DNA of 64,000 nt from Streptomyces sp. NRRL S-646 (GCF_000720765.1 NZ_JODC01000007.1:496001-560000); one strand, 5' to 3'; shown: positions 43,989 to 52,851, counted from the first letter of the stretch. The notes: generated by a model not told the origin, from the letters alone. Made by a program: numbers and translations.

Positions 43989-45994
43989 CAGCCCCCCTCG
44001 GCCTCGGCGAGAGGCTTCTTGGTGAAGGGCTCCCCGTTGACGTACCTGCCGAGTGCGGTCAGCGGGAAGACCTGCCGGTAGAGGTGGTAGTTGATCGAGA
44101 AGTCCCAGGGGAAGCCGGTCCCGGTGAAGTACGGCTCGTCCCAGGAACCGTCGTCCCGCTGGGTGGCCGCGAGCCATTCGACACCGCGCTCGACGGCCTT
44201 GGAGTCCTGCTCCCCCGCGGCCAGCAGGGCCATCAGCGCCCAGGCCGTCTGCGAGGCGGTGGAGGCACCCCTGCCGCTCCATTCCTTGACGTACTTGTAG
44301 GACCGCAGGTCCTCGCCCCAGCCGCCGTCGTCGTTCTGCACCGACTCCAGCCAGGCCACCGCCCGCCGGATCGCCGGGTGCGAGCCGGGGAAGCCGGCCG
44401 CGACGAGGGCGGGTACGACCGATCCGGTGCCGTAGACGTAGTTGACGCCCCAGCGCCCGAACCAGGAGCCGTCCGGTTCCTGCTCGGCGAGCAGCCACTC
44501 GATGCCGCGCCGGGTGCGCGGGTCGTGCGAGAGGCCCTCGACGGCCAGCATCTCCACCACGTGCGCGGTCACGTCCGCGGACGGCGGGTCGATGACCTCG
44601 CCGAAGTCGCAGAACGGCAGCCGGTTGGGGAAGGGGCTGGTGTTGTCGACGTCGAAGGCGCCCCACGCCCCGTTCTTCGACTGCATCCCGAGGTTCCAGC
44701 GCACCCCGCGCCCGATCGCCTTCTCCACCCGTTCCGGGTCGTGGTGCTTGACCCGGCGCAGCGCGAGGACCACCTCGGCGGTGTCGTCGATGTCGGGATA
44801 GTTGTCGTTGTGGAACTCGAACGCCCAGCCGCCGGGCGGCAGCCCGGGCCGTCTGACGGCCCAGTCGCCGGGCCGGACGATCTCCTCGCCGAGCATCCAG
44901 TCCGCCGCCTTGACGAGCTGCGGATGGTCGGCCGGCACGCCCGCGTCGACAAGCGCGATGGTGGCAAGGCAGGTGTCCCACACCGGCGACTGACAGGCTT
45001 CGATCATCCGGGCCCCGTCCTCGCGCCACACGGCGAAACGGTCCAGCGACGCCAGCCCCTCGCGCAGCACCGGATGTTCGAGGTCGTAGCCCAGCAGATA
45101 CAGGGCGATCACCGAGTACACGGCCGGCGGCTGGATACCGCCCCAGCAGCCGTCGTTCTCCTGCCGCTCGATGATCCAGCGGGCGGCCGAGTTCATGGCC
45201 GCCTTGCGCAGCCTGCGCGGGATGACCTTGCGCGCCTGGTGCAGCACCTTGTCCAGGCGCTGGAAGGCTCCGTCCCAACTCGCCGCCGGGGCAAGGGGCT
45301 TGCGCGGGTTCGGGTCGGCCGGGTCGGTGTGCAGCTCGTCGAGCGGGAAGGGCGCGGGCCGCACCGGCCGCTTCGCGGAGACGACCGTCAGCGGGACGAT
45401 CGTCTGCCGGGCCCAGCACCCGAAGTCGTAGATGTTGAGCGGTACCCACGTGGGGAAGTAGATGAGCTCCGGCGGGAGTTCGGGCAGGTCCTCCCACTTC
45501 CACCAGCCGAACAGGGCGAGCCAGATCCGGGTGAAGACCCGGGCCGCGGCGATGCCGCCCTGCTCGCGGATCCAGGCGGAGGCCTGTGCCATGTGCGGGG
45601 CGTCCGGCGTGTCGCCCGCCAGCCGCAGGGCGACGTATGCCTCGATGGTGGTGGAGAGTTCGCCCGGTCCGCCGTAGAAGGTGGCCCAGGTGCCGTCCTC
45701 GCGCTGCTCACCGCGGATGAACAGGGCGGCGGCGCGCGCGGTGTCCTCGTCCAGGATGCCCAGGAACTGCCGTAGGAGCAGGTCCTCGGCGTCCATGGTC
45801 ACGTTGGTCTCGAGGTCGCCCTTCCACCAGCCCTGGGCGTCCTGCCGGGACAGCAGGAAGTCGGTGGAGCGTTGTACGGCGCGTACGGCGGCATCGCGCA
45901 CCCCCGCCGCCACGGGGCTCGTGCTGTCGCTTTCGCTGGCCGAGGCTGCCCGGGGCGGCAGGGCCCCGGTGCTTCCGTCGGTCGTCGCTGTCAT
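43988..45994 (-). CDS. shc: Squalene-hopene cyclase
   Basis: The 668-residue cyclase turns squalene into hopene/hopanol at the membrane. It has many QW repeats (QDAQGWWKGDL, QREDGTWATFYGG, QENDGCWGG, QSKNGAWGAF, QEPDGSWFGRW, QNDDGGWGEDL, QRDDGSWDEPY) that brace the alpha-barrels. The protonating DXDD motif is DIDD in NDNYPDIDDTAEVVLAL (about residue 410). The C-terminus GFPWDFSINYHLYRQVFPL is typical. It ends in a TGATG junction with hpnG. The 116-bp gap upstream holds a stable hairpin; the ATG is preceded by GAAGGGGAAG. Confidence 0.97.
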   Translation of the reverse strand: MTATTDGSTGALPPRAASASESDSTSPVAAGVRDAAVRAVQRSTDFLLSRQDAQGWWKGDLETNVTMDAEDLLLRQFLGILDEDTARAAALFIRGEQREDGTWATFYGGPGELSTTIEAYVALRLAGDTPDAPHMAQASAWIREQGGIAAARVFTRIWLALFGWWKWEDLPELPPELIYFPTWVPLNIYDFGCWARQTIVPLTVVSAKRPVRPAPFPLDELHTDPADPNPRKPLAPAASWDGAFQRLDKVLHQARKVIPRRLRKAAMNSAARWIIERQENDGCWGGIQPPAVYSVIALYLLGYDLEHPVLREGLASLDRFAVWREDGARMIEACQSPVWDTCLATIALVDAGVPADHPQLVKAADWMLGEEIVRPGDWAVRRPGLPPGGWAFEFHNDNYPDIDDTAEVVLALRRVKHHDPERVEKAIGRGVRWNLGMQSKNGAWGAFDVDNTSPFPNRLPFCDFGEVIDPPSADVTAHVVEMLAVEGLSHDPRTRRGIEWLLAEQEPDGSWFGRWGVNYVYGTGSVVPALVAAGFPGSHPAIRRAVAWLESVQNDDGGWGEDLRSYKYVKEWSGRGASTASQTAWALMALLAAGEQDSKAVERGVEWLAATQRDDGSWDEPYFTGTGFPWDFSINYHLYRQVFPLTALGRYVNGEPFTKKPLAEAEGG

Positions 45995-46041
45995 GGCTTC
46001 CCCTTCGTGCAGTCGTACAGATCGTGCTGCTGTGGGTCCGC

Positions 46042-46080
46042 CGTCGGCCGGTGCTCGTGTTCCCGCGACACCGGCCGGCG
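46042..46080 (-). promoter_or_regulatory. Intra-operonic hairpin upstream of shc
   Basis: A 12-bp stem (CGTCGGCCGGTG with CACCGGCCGGCG, one G-U pair) closes a 15-nt loop in the 116-bp gap between the prenyl synthase gene and shc. No T-tract follows. It may be an attenuator or an RNA processing/stability element that sets shc output. Confidence 0.45.
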
Positions 46081-46110
46081 ACTACGCGAGGGCTATTCGA
46101 CCGATAGTGA

Positions 46111-47184
46111 TCATCTCTTTCGTACGACGACGAAGTCGGCGAGCGCCGTGAACTGTGCCCGCACCCGGTCGGGCATGTCGATGGCGTGCAGGGCCTGGAT
46201 GGCGGTGTTGTGCTGACGGCGCGCCTCTTCGGCGGTCCACTCGCGGCCGCCCGCCTCCTCGATGAGCGCGGCGCGGGAGGCGAACTCCTCCTCGGAGAAG
46301 TTCTCGAAGTCGCTGCTCTTGGCGTCGGCGGCGAGGATCTCGCCGAGCCGCTCGGAGGCGGATCCGCCCGCCGCGAGCGCGGCCACGACCGGCAGGGACT
46401 TCTTGCGCTGGCGCAGGTCGCTCCAGGTCTGCTTGCCGGTGGAGACCGGGTCGCCCCAGATGCCGAGCAGGTCGTCGACGGCCTGGAAGGCGAGGCCGAG
46501 GTGGTAGCCGTACTTCTCCAGGGTGTCGGCGGTTCGGTCGTCCGCGCCGCCGAGGACCGCGCCGATGGAGGAGGCGCAGGCGAGCAGGGCGCCGGTCTTG
46601 TTGCCCTCCATCTCCAGGCACTCCTCGACGCTGACGCGGTCGCGGTGCTCGTAGGAGATGTCCTGCGCCTGGCCGTCGATCAGGGCGCGGGTGGCGGTGG
46701 TCAGGCGGCGGGTGGCGCGACCCGCCTCGACGGTGCCGAGCTCCAGCAGGATCTCGTTGGCGAGGGCGAACAGGGCGTCGCCGACGAGGATCGCCTGGGC
46801 GGGGCCGTGCACCTTCCAGACGGTGTCACGGTGGCGGCGCTGTTCGTCGCCGTCCATCAGGTCGTCGTGCAGGAGGGAGAAGTTGTGGACGAGTTCGACG
46901 GCGACGGCGCCGGGGATGCCGATCTCGGGTGCGGCGCCGGTGACCTCGGCGGAGAGCACCGCGAGGGCGGGGCGCACGGCCTTGCCGCCGTCGCCGTCGG
47001 CGGGGTTGCCCTCGGCGTCGATCCAGCCGAAGTGGTAGGCGGAAACGGTGTCCATGGGAGGGGCCAGGCGGTCGACGGCCGCCCGCAGTACCGGTGTGGC
47101 AAGGGTCCGGCCGCGCTCCAGGAGCGCGGTCACGTCCACCGCGGTCCTCTCAGCGGCCGCTTCGGCCGGGGGCACAGTGGGCAC
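46111..47184 (-). CDS. Polyprenyl (farnesyl-type) diphosphate synthase
   Basis: The 357-residue all-helical isoprenyl synthase has the first aspartate-rich motif in HNFSLLHDDLMDGDEQRR (about residue 105) and the second in GLAFQAVDDLLGIWGDP, together with GKAVRPAL and DLRQRKKSLPV. It elongates DMAPP with IPP; in this operon the product is presumably farnesyl diphosphate for squalene. The GTG at 47184 has AAGGAG 6 nt upstream and is preferred; an ATG at 47244 forming TGATG with the hpnE stop would add 20 residues. Confidence 0.9.
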   Translation of the reverse strand: MPTVPPAEAAAERTAVDVTALLERGRTLATPVLRAAVDRLAPPMDTVSAYHFGWIDAEGNPADGDGGKAVRPALAVLSAEVTGAAPEIGIPGAVAVELVHNFSLLHDDLMDGDEQRRHRDTVWKVHGPAQAILVGDALFALANEILLELGTVEAGRATRRLTTATRALIDGQAQDISYEHRDRVSVEECLEMEGNKTGALLACASSIGAVLGGADDRTADTLEKYGYHLGLAFQAVDDLLGIWGDPVSTGKQTWSDLRQRKKSLPVVAALAAGGSASERLGEILAADAKSSDFENFSEEEFASRAALIEEAGGREWTAEEARRQHNTAIQALHAIDMPDRVRAQFTALADFVVVRKR

Positions 47185-47243
47185 AGTTTCTCCTTTTTCT
47201 GCGGTACCGGGGGTGCGGGGGCCTGCCGGATGCTGATCGAGCA

Positions 47244-48674
47244 TCACGCCGCCTCCTCGAGCTCGAAGAGGCGACTCGGACGGGGCCGGCCCAGGGCGGC
47301 GAGGGCGGCGTCCGCCGCACTCACTCCACTGCGGACCGCACTCTCCATGGTCGCGGGCCACCCTGTGGCGGTCCACGCTCCGGCCAGGTAGAGGCCGGGG
47401 GCTTTGGTACGGGCGCCGGGCCGCAGCCGTCCGACGCCGGGGGTGGGAGCGAAGGTGGCCGTGCGCTCCCTGGTCACGAAGAAATCCTTCACCTCGGCGC
47501 CGCGCGTACCCGGAAGCAGCCGTTCCAACTCGGGCAGATAGCGCTCGCGCAGCACGGCGACCGGCTCGTCGATCTCGTCCTGCGCCGCCGACTGGGACAG
47601 GGCGAGGTACTGGCCCTCGCGCAGCCCGGAGGCGTCGGTGCGGTCGAAGACCCACTGCACGGGGGTGCCGAGGGCCGCGAAGAACGGCTTCTCGAGCACC
47701 TTGCGGTCGTAGACGACATGCACGTTGAGGATCGGCACGGTGCCGATCTCCAGAAGATTTTCGGGGGCGTCCAGCGCCCCCTGAGGCAGCAGGTCGTGGG
47801 CCTCGCGCTGGGGTACGGCGAGCACGACGGCGTCCGCGGCGAGGATCTCGCCGGGAACCTGAACGCTCCAGCGCCCGTTTTCGTCAGTGGAGATGGAGGT
47901 GACGCGTGTACGGACCTCGGTACGGACGCCCGCGGAGTCGAGCGCCTTGCGGGCGAGCCGGTCATGCAGTTCGCCCAGCGGGACGTGCGCCCATCCGATG
48001 TCGGCCGCGCCCGGGTCGGACAGCAGACCGGTCTTGAACACCATCGCGGCGAGCCCCAGCGAGGCGTCGCCCGCGACCGCGTTGAGGGTGGCGACCCCGA
48101 CCAGGTCCCACAGGGCCTCGACGGCACGCGCCGACTGACCGTGCGCGGTCAGCCAGCTGCCGAAGTCCTGCGTGTCCAGGTCCGGATCGGCGAGGTCGAG
48201 CCCCTTGAGCGCGAGCGCGGCCCGGCCCACCTTGGCCCGTTCGGCGAGCGAGAGATGCGGATACGTGGCGAGGCTGCGCCCCAGGTGCAGCGGCACCGGC
48301 AGGGCGTCGCGCCGCAGTCTGCCGAGCCTCCGCCCCTCGGGCTTGTCGACGTCGAGTACGGGCACGTCGAGACGATCCTGCAGCGGCGCCAGCGCCGTCC
48401 CCTCGATGCGGTCGAGGAACCAGCGGTAGGCGGTGCAGCAGCGCAGGTAGACGTGCTGTCCGTTGTCGACGGTCAGGTCGCCGCGCTGGAAGGAGAAGGC
48501 GAGGCCGCCGAGGCGGGGCCTGCCCTCGATCAGGGTGACGCGGACTCCCGCGTCGGCGAGTGCGAGTGCGGCGGTGATTCCGGCCAGCCCGCCGCCGACC
48601 ACGACGGCGTCCCTTGCGGAACGCCCCGCCGGATCCGCGAGCGGCTCGTCCGCCCGCGTGCCGTCGTCGCTCAT
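47244..48674 (-). CDS. hpnE: Hydroxysqualene dehydroxylase HpnE
   Basis: The 476-residue FAD protein opens with a Rossmann motif VVVGGGLAGITAALALADAGV and ends each domain like phytoene-desaturase-type oxidoreductases (VDNGQHVYLRCCTAYRWFLDR; VVLAVPQREAHDLL; GLYLAGAWTATGWPATMESAV). HpnE reduces hydroxysqualene to squalene, the last of the three HpnD-HpnC-HpnE steps. Its ATG overlaps the stop of the small upstream ORF (ATGA). The cofactor-binding GRPRLGG follows the first strand. Confidence 0.93.
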   Translation of the reverse strand: MSDDGTRADEPLADPAGRSARDAVVVGGGLAGITAALALADAGVRVTLIEGRPRLGGLAFSFQRGDLTVDNGQHVYLRCCTAYRWFLDRIEGTALAPLQDRLDVPVLDVDKPEGRRLGRLRRDALPVPLHLGRSLATYPHLSLAERAKVGRAALALKGLDLADPDLDTQDFGSWLTAHGQSARAVEALWDLVGVATLNAVAGDASLGLAAMVFKTGLLSDPGAADIGWAHVPLGELHDRLARKALDSAGVRTEVRTRVTSISTDENGRWSVQVPGEILAADAVVLAVPQREAHDLLPQGALDAPENLLEIGTVPILNVHVVYDRKVLEKPFFAALGTPVQWVFDRTDASGLREGQYLALSQSAAQDEIDEPVAVLRERYLPELERLLPGTRGAEVKDFFVTRERTATFAPTPGVGRLRPGARTKAPGLYLAGAWTATGWPATMESAVRSGVSAADAALAALGRPRPSRLFELEEAA

Positions 48675-48808
48675 CGTGCACCCTCCCCTGCGCGACCGCC
48701 GTGGTTGAACGGTGCACGGCAGACCGCTGCAGTCAGGGACGCCGTCCCCGCCCGGAGGGTTGCGTGCCGCTTTTCATCGGTGACATCACCTTGGCCCTGT
48801 TTGTCCAT
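48671..48808 (-). CDS. 45-aa conserved ORF between hpnD and hpnE (DUF6380-like)
   Basis: The product MDKQGQGDVTDEKRHATLRAG continues TASLTAAVCRAPFNHGGRAGE to the stop. It starts within a TGATG junction with hpnD and ends in an ATGA overlap with hpnE, so it fills the space exactly. It resembles the small DUF6380 proteins of Streptomyces from memory. No membrane helix or known motif is present; one cysteine occurs at about residue 29. The precise double overlap argues that it is translated. It could assist HpnD/HpnE or only act as a coupling cistron. Confidence 0.65.
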   Translation of the reverse strand: MDKQGQGDVTDEKRHATLRAGTASLTAAVCRAPFNHGGRAGEGAR

Positions 48809-49758
48809 CAGGCGCGCCTCCTGACGGTCCTCCGCGTCACATGCCGGGCATCCAGTCCGGACAGGCCGCGTACGGCGACGTAGGCCTTCTCCCGGCCGGG
48901 CAGCGAGACCCGGCCGCGCAGCACGGCCTCCGGGTCGCGCTCGATGCGGTCGAGCAGCCGGCGGTAGATGCCGGCCATCGCGGCGACACAGGCGCCGCTG
49001 CGCCGGTCCAGCATGGGCAGCAACCGGTAGCCCTCGGCGAAAAGGGCGCGGGCCCGTCGCACTTCGAAGTGCACGAGGCCCGCGAAGTCGGAGCCCTCCG
49101 GTGGGGTCGGCCCGCTGAACCCGGCCGAGCACCCGAATTTCGCGAGGTCGTCGGAGGGCAGATAGGTGCGGCCGCCCTCGGCGTCCTCGCGGACGTCTCT
49201 GAGGATGTTGGTGAGCTGCAGCGCGAGGCCCAGGGTGTCGGCGTACTCCGGGGCACGATCGGCGCCGCGCGCCCCGGGTTCCGTGCCGAACACGCCGAGC
49301 GAGAGCCGTCCGATGGCGCCCGCGACGCAGCGGCAGTAGACCTTCAGGTCGTCCCAGGTCTCGTAGGTCTCGCCGCGTACGTCCATCAGCACGCCGTCGA
49401 TCAGCTCGTCCAGGCCGTCGAGCGGGATCGGGAAGGTCTCGGCGGAATGGGCGAGGGCGACAGCGACCGGGTCGATGTCGTCCTCGGCGACCGATCCGTC
49501 ACGCACCCGGGCCAGCAGCGCCCGGGTGTCCTCGAGTCTTGCCGCCTTGACCTCGCCGGCCAGCGCGCCGTCGCCGATGTCGTCGACGCGCCGGGAAAAC
49601 GCGTAGAGCGCCGACATCGCGCGGCGCTTGGGCGTCGGCAGCAGCCTGATGCCGTAGGCGAAGTTACGGGCCTGCTGTCCGGTGACGGCCTCGCAGTAGC
49701 TGTAGGCGGCGAGTACCGGTGCGGACGCGTGTTGTTCCGACTCCACGGTCCGGATCAC
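48808..49758 (-). CDS. hpnD: Presqualene diphosphate synthase HpnD
   Basis: The 316-residue squalene/phytoene synthase family protein has both aspartate motifs: SRRVDDIGDGAL (about residue 57) and TNILRDVREDAEGGRTYLP (about 185), plus YCRCVAGAIGRLSLGVFG. It joins two farnesyl diphosphates into presqualene diphosphate, which HpnC then turns into hydroxysqualene. GTG start, overlapping hpnC stop (GTGA). Confidence 0.93.
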   Translation of the reverse strand: MIRTVESEQHASAPVLAAYSYCEAVTGQQARNFAYGIRLLPTPKRRAMSALYAFSRRVDDIGDGALAGEVKAARLEDTRALLARVRDGSVAEDDIDPVAVALAHSAETFPIPLDGLDELIDGVLMDVRGETYETWDDLKVYCRCVAGAIGRLSLGVFGTEPGARGADRAPEYADTLGLALQLTNILRDVREDAEGGRTYLPSDDLAKFGCSAGFSGPTPPEGSDFAGLVHFEVRRARALFAEGYRLLPMLDRRSGACVAAMAGIYRRLLDRIERDPEAVLRGRVSLPGREKAYVAVRGLSGLDARHVTRRTVRRRA

Positions 49759-50642
49759 CCCTCTCCTCGCAGAGTCACGCCCACCTCGCGCAGCAACTGG
49801 ACCTTGCCGGGCTTGGGCGGGCCGGGAAGTACGTCGTATTCCACGGCGGCGATCGCCTTGATCGCCGCCCTTCCCCCCGCCACGAATCCCGCAAGCAGCA
49901 GCTTCAACCTGCCGTGGACGCTACCCACGAGGGGGGCGCCTTCATTCAGGAGATCGCGGGCGCGTTGCGCTTCGTATGCAACCAGTGCGCGCAACGATGC
50001 GCCCGCGGTGGAGGTGGCGAGATCCGCCTCTTGAACATGGAACTGCTTCATGTCCTCTGCGGGCAGATAGATGCGGTCGCGGCCGAGGTCCTCGGCGACG
50101 TCCTGCAGGTGTTCGACGATCTGGAGGGCCGTGCAGATCGCGTCCGAGAGGCGGATGCGTTCGGGGGTCGAGGTGCCGGTGACGGACAGGACCAGGCGGC
50201 CGACGGGATTGGCCGACAGTTCGCAGTACGCGAGCAGGTCGTCGTAGGTCTCGTAGCGGCTGACGAGCTGGTCCTGGCGGTTGGCGGCGATCAGGCCGAG
50301 GAACGGCTCGGGGGTGAGCGCGCAGCGGCGGACCGTGTGCTGGAGGCGGCGCAGGAGGGGGTGGCGCGGGGTCGAGTCGAAGACCCGGTTCAGGTCGGCC
50401 TCGAAGGCGTCCAGGAGCAGCAGCCGGTCCTCGGCGTCCTCGGGCGACACGCCGAGCAGACGGGCGTCGGTGCCGCCGGGGGCCAGATCGCCGTCGCCGA
50501 TGTCGTCGACGAGGCGGGCGAATCCGTACACGGCCATGAGGTCGGCGCGCCAGGCCCTGGGCAGGAAGAAAGGTGCCACGGGGAAGTTCTCGCCCGCGGC
50601 CTTGTCGAGCGTGTCGCGCTCCGGATCAACGGCGTGCGACAT
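49755..50642 (-). CDS. hpnC: Hydroxysqualene synthase HpnC
   Basis: The 295-residue protein is the second squalene-synthase-like enzyme. It has FARLVDDIGDGDLAPGG (about residue 45), YCELSANPVGRLVLSVTG and EHLQDVAEDLGRDRIYLPAED. The ATG at 50642 gives the usual length; a frame opening 15 codons earlier lacks similarity. It converts presqualene diphosphate to hydroxysqualene. It is first gene of the hopanoid operon; the 400-bp upstream region holds the operon promoter, a palindrome and the terminator of the next operon. Confidence 0.92.
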   Translation of the reverse strand: MSHAVDPERDTLDKAAGENFPVAPFFLPRAWRADLMAVYGFARLVDDIGDGDLAPGGTDARLLGVSPEDAEDRLLLLDAFEADLNRVFDSTPRHPLLRRLQHTVRRCALTPEPFLGLIAANRQDQLVSRYETYDDLLAYCELSANPVGRLVLSVTGTSTPERIRLSDAICTALQIVEHLQDVAEDLGRDRIYLPAEDMKQFHVQEADLATSTAGASLRALVAYEAQRARDLLNEGAPLVGSVHGRLKLLLAGFVAGGRAAIKAIAAVEYDVLPGPPKPGKVQLLREVGVTLRGEG

Positions 50643-50862
50643 GCCGGTTCCCGTCACCGGTGACTGCCCGGGGCGGGGACGGCACATGCTGCGTTCAGCT
50701 GGGGAGTTTCCGTAGCCATTGCCGTCACATCTCCCGTTCTACACTGCCGACCCAATGCATACTATTTCGGACACGCCGCCCGGCCGTCCGCGCGGCTGTC
50801 CCGCTTGAGGCTGTCGCGCATTATCGCCCCAGTTTGCCGCGTTTCGGGACCGGTACAGCTTA

Positions 50863-50874
50863 CGTTGTACAACG
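50863..50874. promoter_or_regulatory. Palindrome upstream of the hopanoid operon
   Basis: CGTTGTACAACG is a perfect 12-bp palindrome about 220 bp before hpnC. The region to hpnC is A/T-richer than its surroundings; TAGTAT (50764-50759 on the minus strand) could be a -10 box. The binding protein is unknown. Confidence 0.35.
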
Positions 50875-50970
50875 CAGCCGGGATCCCTGGGGTGTCCTGC
50901 ACATCACAACAACACACCGATTGGCGTCAAGATTCCTTGGGCGAAACCGAGTTGACGTTTCCTTTGCAGA

Positions 50971-51009
50971 CGCGGGGCCCCGCCGCAGAGGTTGCGGCGG
51001 GGCCCCGCG
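50971..51009 (-). terminator. Terminator of the ABC/envelope operon
   Basis: A perfect 17-bp stem (CGCGGGGCCCCGCCGCA and its complement) with loop GAGGT lies 36 bp past the ABC ATPase stop. It separates the envelope operon from the hopanoid operon, which is read in the same direction. Confidence 0.85.
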
Positions 51010-51044
51010 ATCCCTCCTGGCCGGTGTGTCCAGGCCGGGGTGGA

Positions 51045-51833
51045 CTACTTGCCGGTGAACTTCTCGTACTCCTTGAGGACCTCTTCGGTCGGCCCGTCCA
51101 TGCGCAGCTCCCCGCGTTCCAGCCACAGGACGCGGTCGCAGGTGTCGCGGATCGACTTGTTGTTGTGGCTGACGAGAAACACCGTGCCGGCCTCCTTGCG
51201 CAGCTCACGGATGCGTTCCTCGGAGCGCTTCTGGAACTTGCGGTCGCCGGTGGCCAGCGCCTCGTCGATCATCAGGACGTCGTGGTCCTTGGCGGCGGCG
51301 ATGGAAAAGCGCAGGCGGGCCGCCATGCCGGAGGAGTAGGTGCGCATCGGCAGGGTGATGAAGTCACCCTTCTCGTTGATGCCCGAGAAGTCGACGATCG
51401 ACTGGTAGCGCTCCCTGATCTGCTCGCGGGTCATCCCCATGGCGAGCCCGCCCAATATGACGTTGCGCTCGCCTGTCAGGTCGTTCATCAGGGCCGCGTT
51501 CACGCCCAGCAGCGAGGGCTGGCCGTTGGTGTAGACGCGGCCCTTCTCCGCCGGGAGCAGGCCGGCGATGGCGCGCAGCAGCGTCGACTTGCCGGAGCCG
51601 TTGGAGCCGATGAGGCCGACGGCCTCACCGCGGTAGGCGACGAAGGAGACGCCCTTGACGGCGTGCACCTTGCGCACCCCGCGCTCCTCGCCGCGCTTGA
51701 CGATGCGGCTGAGGGCGGCGGTGGCGCTGCCCTTGCCGGTCTTGGCGCCGTGCACGCGGTAGACGATGTGGAGCTCGTCGGCGATGACGGTGGGGATCCG
51801 CTCCCCGGTCTGCTGGTCGGTCTGCTCAGCCAC
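51045..51833 (-). CDS. ABC transporter ATP-binding protein, TagH-like (polysaccharide export)
   Basis: The 262-residue ATPase has Walker A GLIGSNGSGKSTLLRAIAG (about residue 75), an ABC signature region YSSGMAARLRFSIAAAKDHDV and Walker B LMIDEALATGD with H-loop VSHN. The TGERNVILGGLAMGMTREQI block is typical of TagH/Wzt-like exporters of O-antigen or teichoic acid. It energises the permease, which is encoded just upstream with an 8-bp overlap. It is the last gene of the envelope operon. Confidence 0.93.
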   Translation of the reverse strand: MAEQTDQQTGERIPTVIADELHIVYRVHGAKTGKGSATAALSRIVKRGEERGVRKVHAVKGVSFVAYRGEAVGLIGSNGSGKSTLLRAIAGLLPAEKGRVYTNGQPSLLGVNAALMNDLTGERNVILGGLAMGMTREQIRERYQSIVDFSGINEKGDFITLPMRTYSSGMAARLRFSIAAAKDHDVLMIDEALATGDRKFQKRSEERIRELRKEAGTVFLVSHNNKSIRDTCDRVLWLERGELRMDGPTEEVLKEYEKFTGK

Positions 51834-52755
51834 GGCCGTACCTCTCCTCCGCCTTCCAGAAGTACACGAACCCGCCGAGGGCGATCAGGGCGGCCCAGCC
51901 GCCCGCGACCACCCAGACATGGTCGGGCAGGTTCTCCGAGCCGTAGCCGTCGATGAGCGCGAAGCGCATCAGGTCCATGTAGATGGCGGCCGGGTTCCAC
52001 TGCAGGACGTTCGCCAGCCACTGCGGCTTGTCGGCCAGCATGATCGGGATGGAGAACATCACGCCCGACGCGTACATCCACGTCCGCATCACGAACGGCA
52101 TCAGCTGGGCGAGGTCCGGGGTCTTGGCCCCCGCGCGGGCCATGATCAGCGCGAGGCCGGTGTTGAACAGGAACTGCAGGGCCAGCACCGGGACGATCAG
52201 CAGCCAGGACAGGTCCGGGTAGCTGCCGAAGGCGGCCGCCACGGCGAACAGCACGATCATCGAGAACAGCAGCTGCTGCAGCTGCTGCAGTGCGAAGGAG
52301 ATCGGCAGGGAGGCGCGCGGGAAGTGCAGCGCGCGGACCAGGCCGAGGTTGCCGGAGATCGCACGCACGCCCGCCATCACCGAGCTCTGCGTGAAGGTGA
52401 ACACGAACACACCGGTGACCAGGAACGGGATGTATACCTCGCGGGGCAGTCCGCGGTTGGCCTTGAGGATCATGCCGAAGATGAAGAAGTACACGGCCGC
52501 GTTCAGCAGCGGCGTGGCCACCTGCCACAGCTGGCCGAGCTTGGCCTGGCTGTACTGGGCGGTCAGCTTCGCCCGGGAGAAGGCGAGGATGAAGTGACGC
52601 CGGTCCCAGAGCTGGCGGACGTACTCGACAAGGGAGGGCCGGGCGCCGCTCACGGTCAGCCCGTACTTCTCGGCCAGCCGGCTCGCCGGGAGGCCCTCGT
52701 CGGGCGGCATGGCCGCGCCCAGGGCGACCGTGCCGTCGTGCGTTGTCTCACTCAC
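51826..52755 (-). CDS. ABC transporter permease, TagG-like
   Basis: The 309-residue permease has six hydrophobic helices of the ABC-2 type. It shows RHFILAFSRAKLTAQYSQAKL, LGQLWQVATPLLNAAVYFFIF, NLGLVRALHFPRASLPISFAL and VLQWNPAAIYMDLMRFALIDG, typical of Wzm/TagG exporters of lipid-linked polysaccharides. GTG start. It exports a polymer across the cytoplasmic membrane with its ATPase. It overlaps the ATPase gene by 8 bp and follows the GT2 gene by 96 bp. Confidence 0.93.
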   Translation of the reverse strand: MSETTHDGTVALGAAMPPDEGLPASRLAEKYGLTVSGARPSLVEYVRQLWDRRHFILAFSRAKLTAQYSQAKLGQLWQVATPLLNAAVYFFIFGMILKANRGLPREVYIPFLVTGVFVFTFTQSSVMAGVRAISGNLGLVRALHFPRASLPISFALQQLQQLLFSMIVLFAVAAAFGSYPDLSWLLIVPVLALQFLFNTGLALIMARAGAKTPDLAQLMPFVMRTWMYASGVMFSIPIMLADKPQWLANVLQWNPAAIYMDLMRFALIDGYGSENLPDHVWVVAGGWAALIALGGFVYFWKAEERYGRG

Positions 52756-52851
52756 TGGTGGAAACTTTCGTCTTCGGGATGCGCAGCCTGTGCGGGCATG
52801 GGCAAGAGCCTGGGGCCCGGGTGGGGCCGATTGCTCACAGGAACGAGCTTG

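Noticed and set aside
43989..45503. Apparent 718-residue fusion protein ending in HpnG
   Set aside because: The upstream half is an out-of-frame reading of shc; the TGATG junction and the ATG at 43988 define hpnG.
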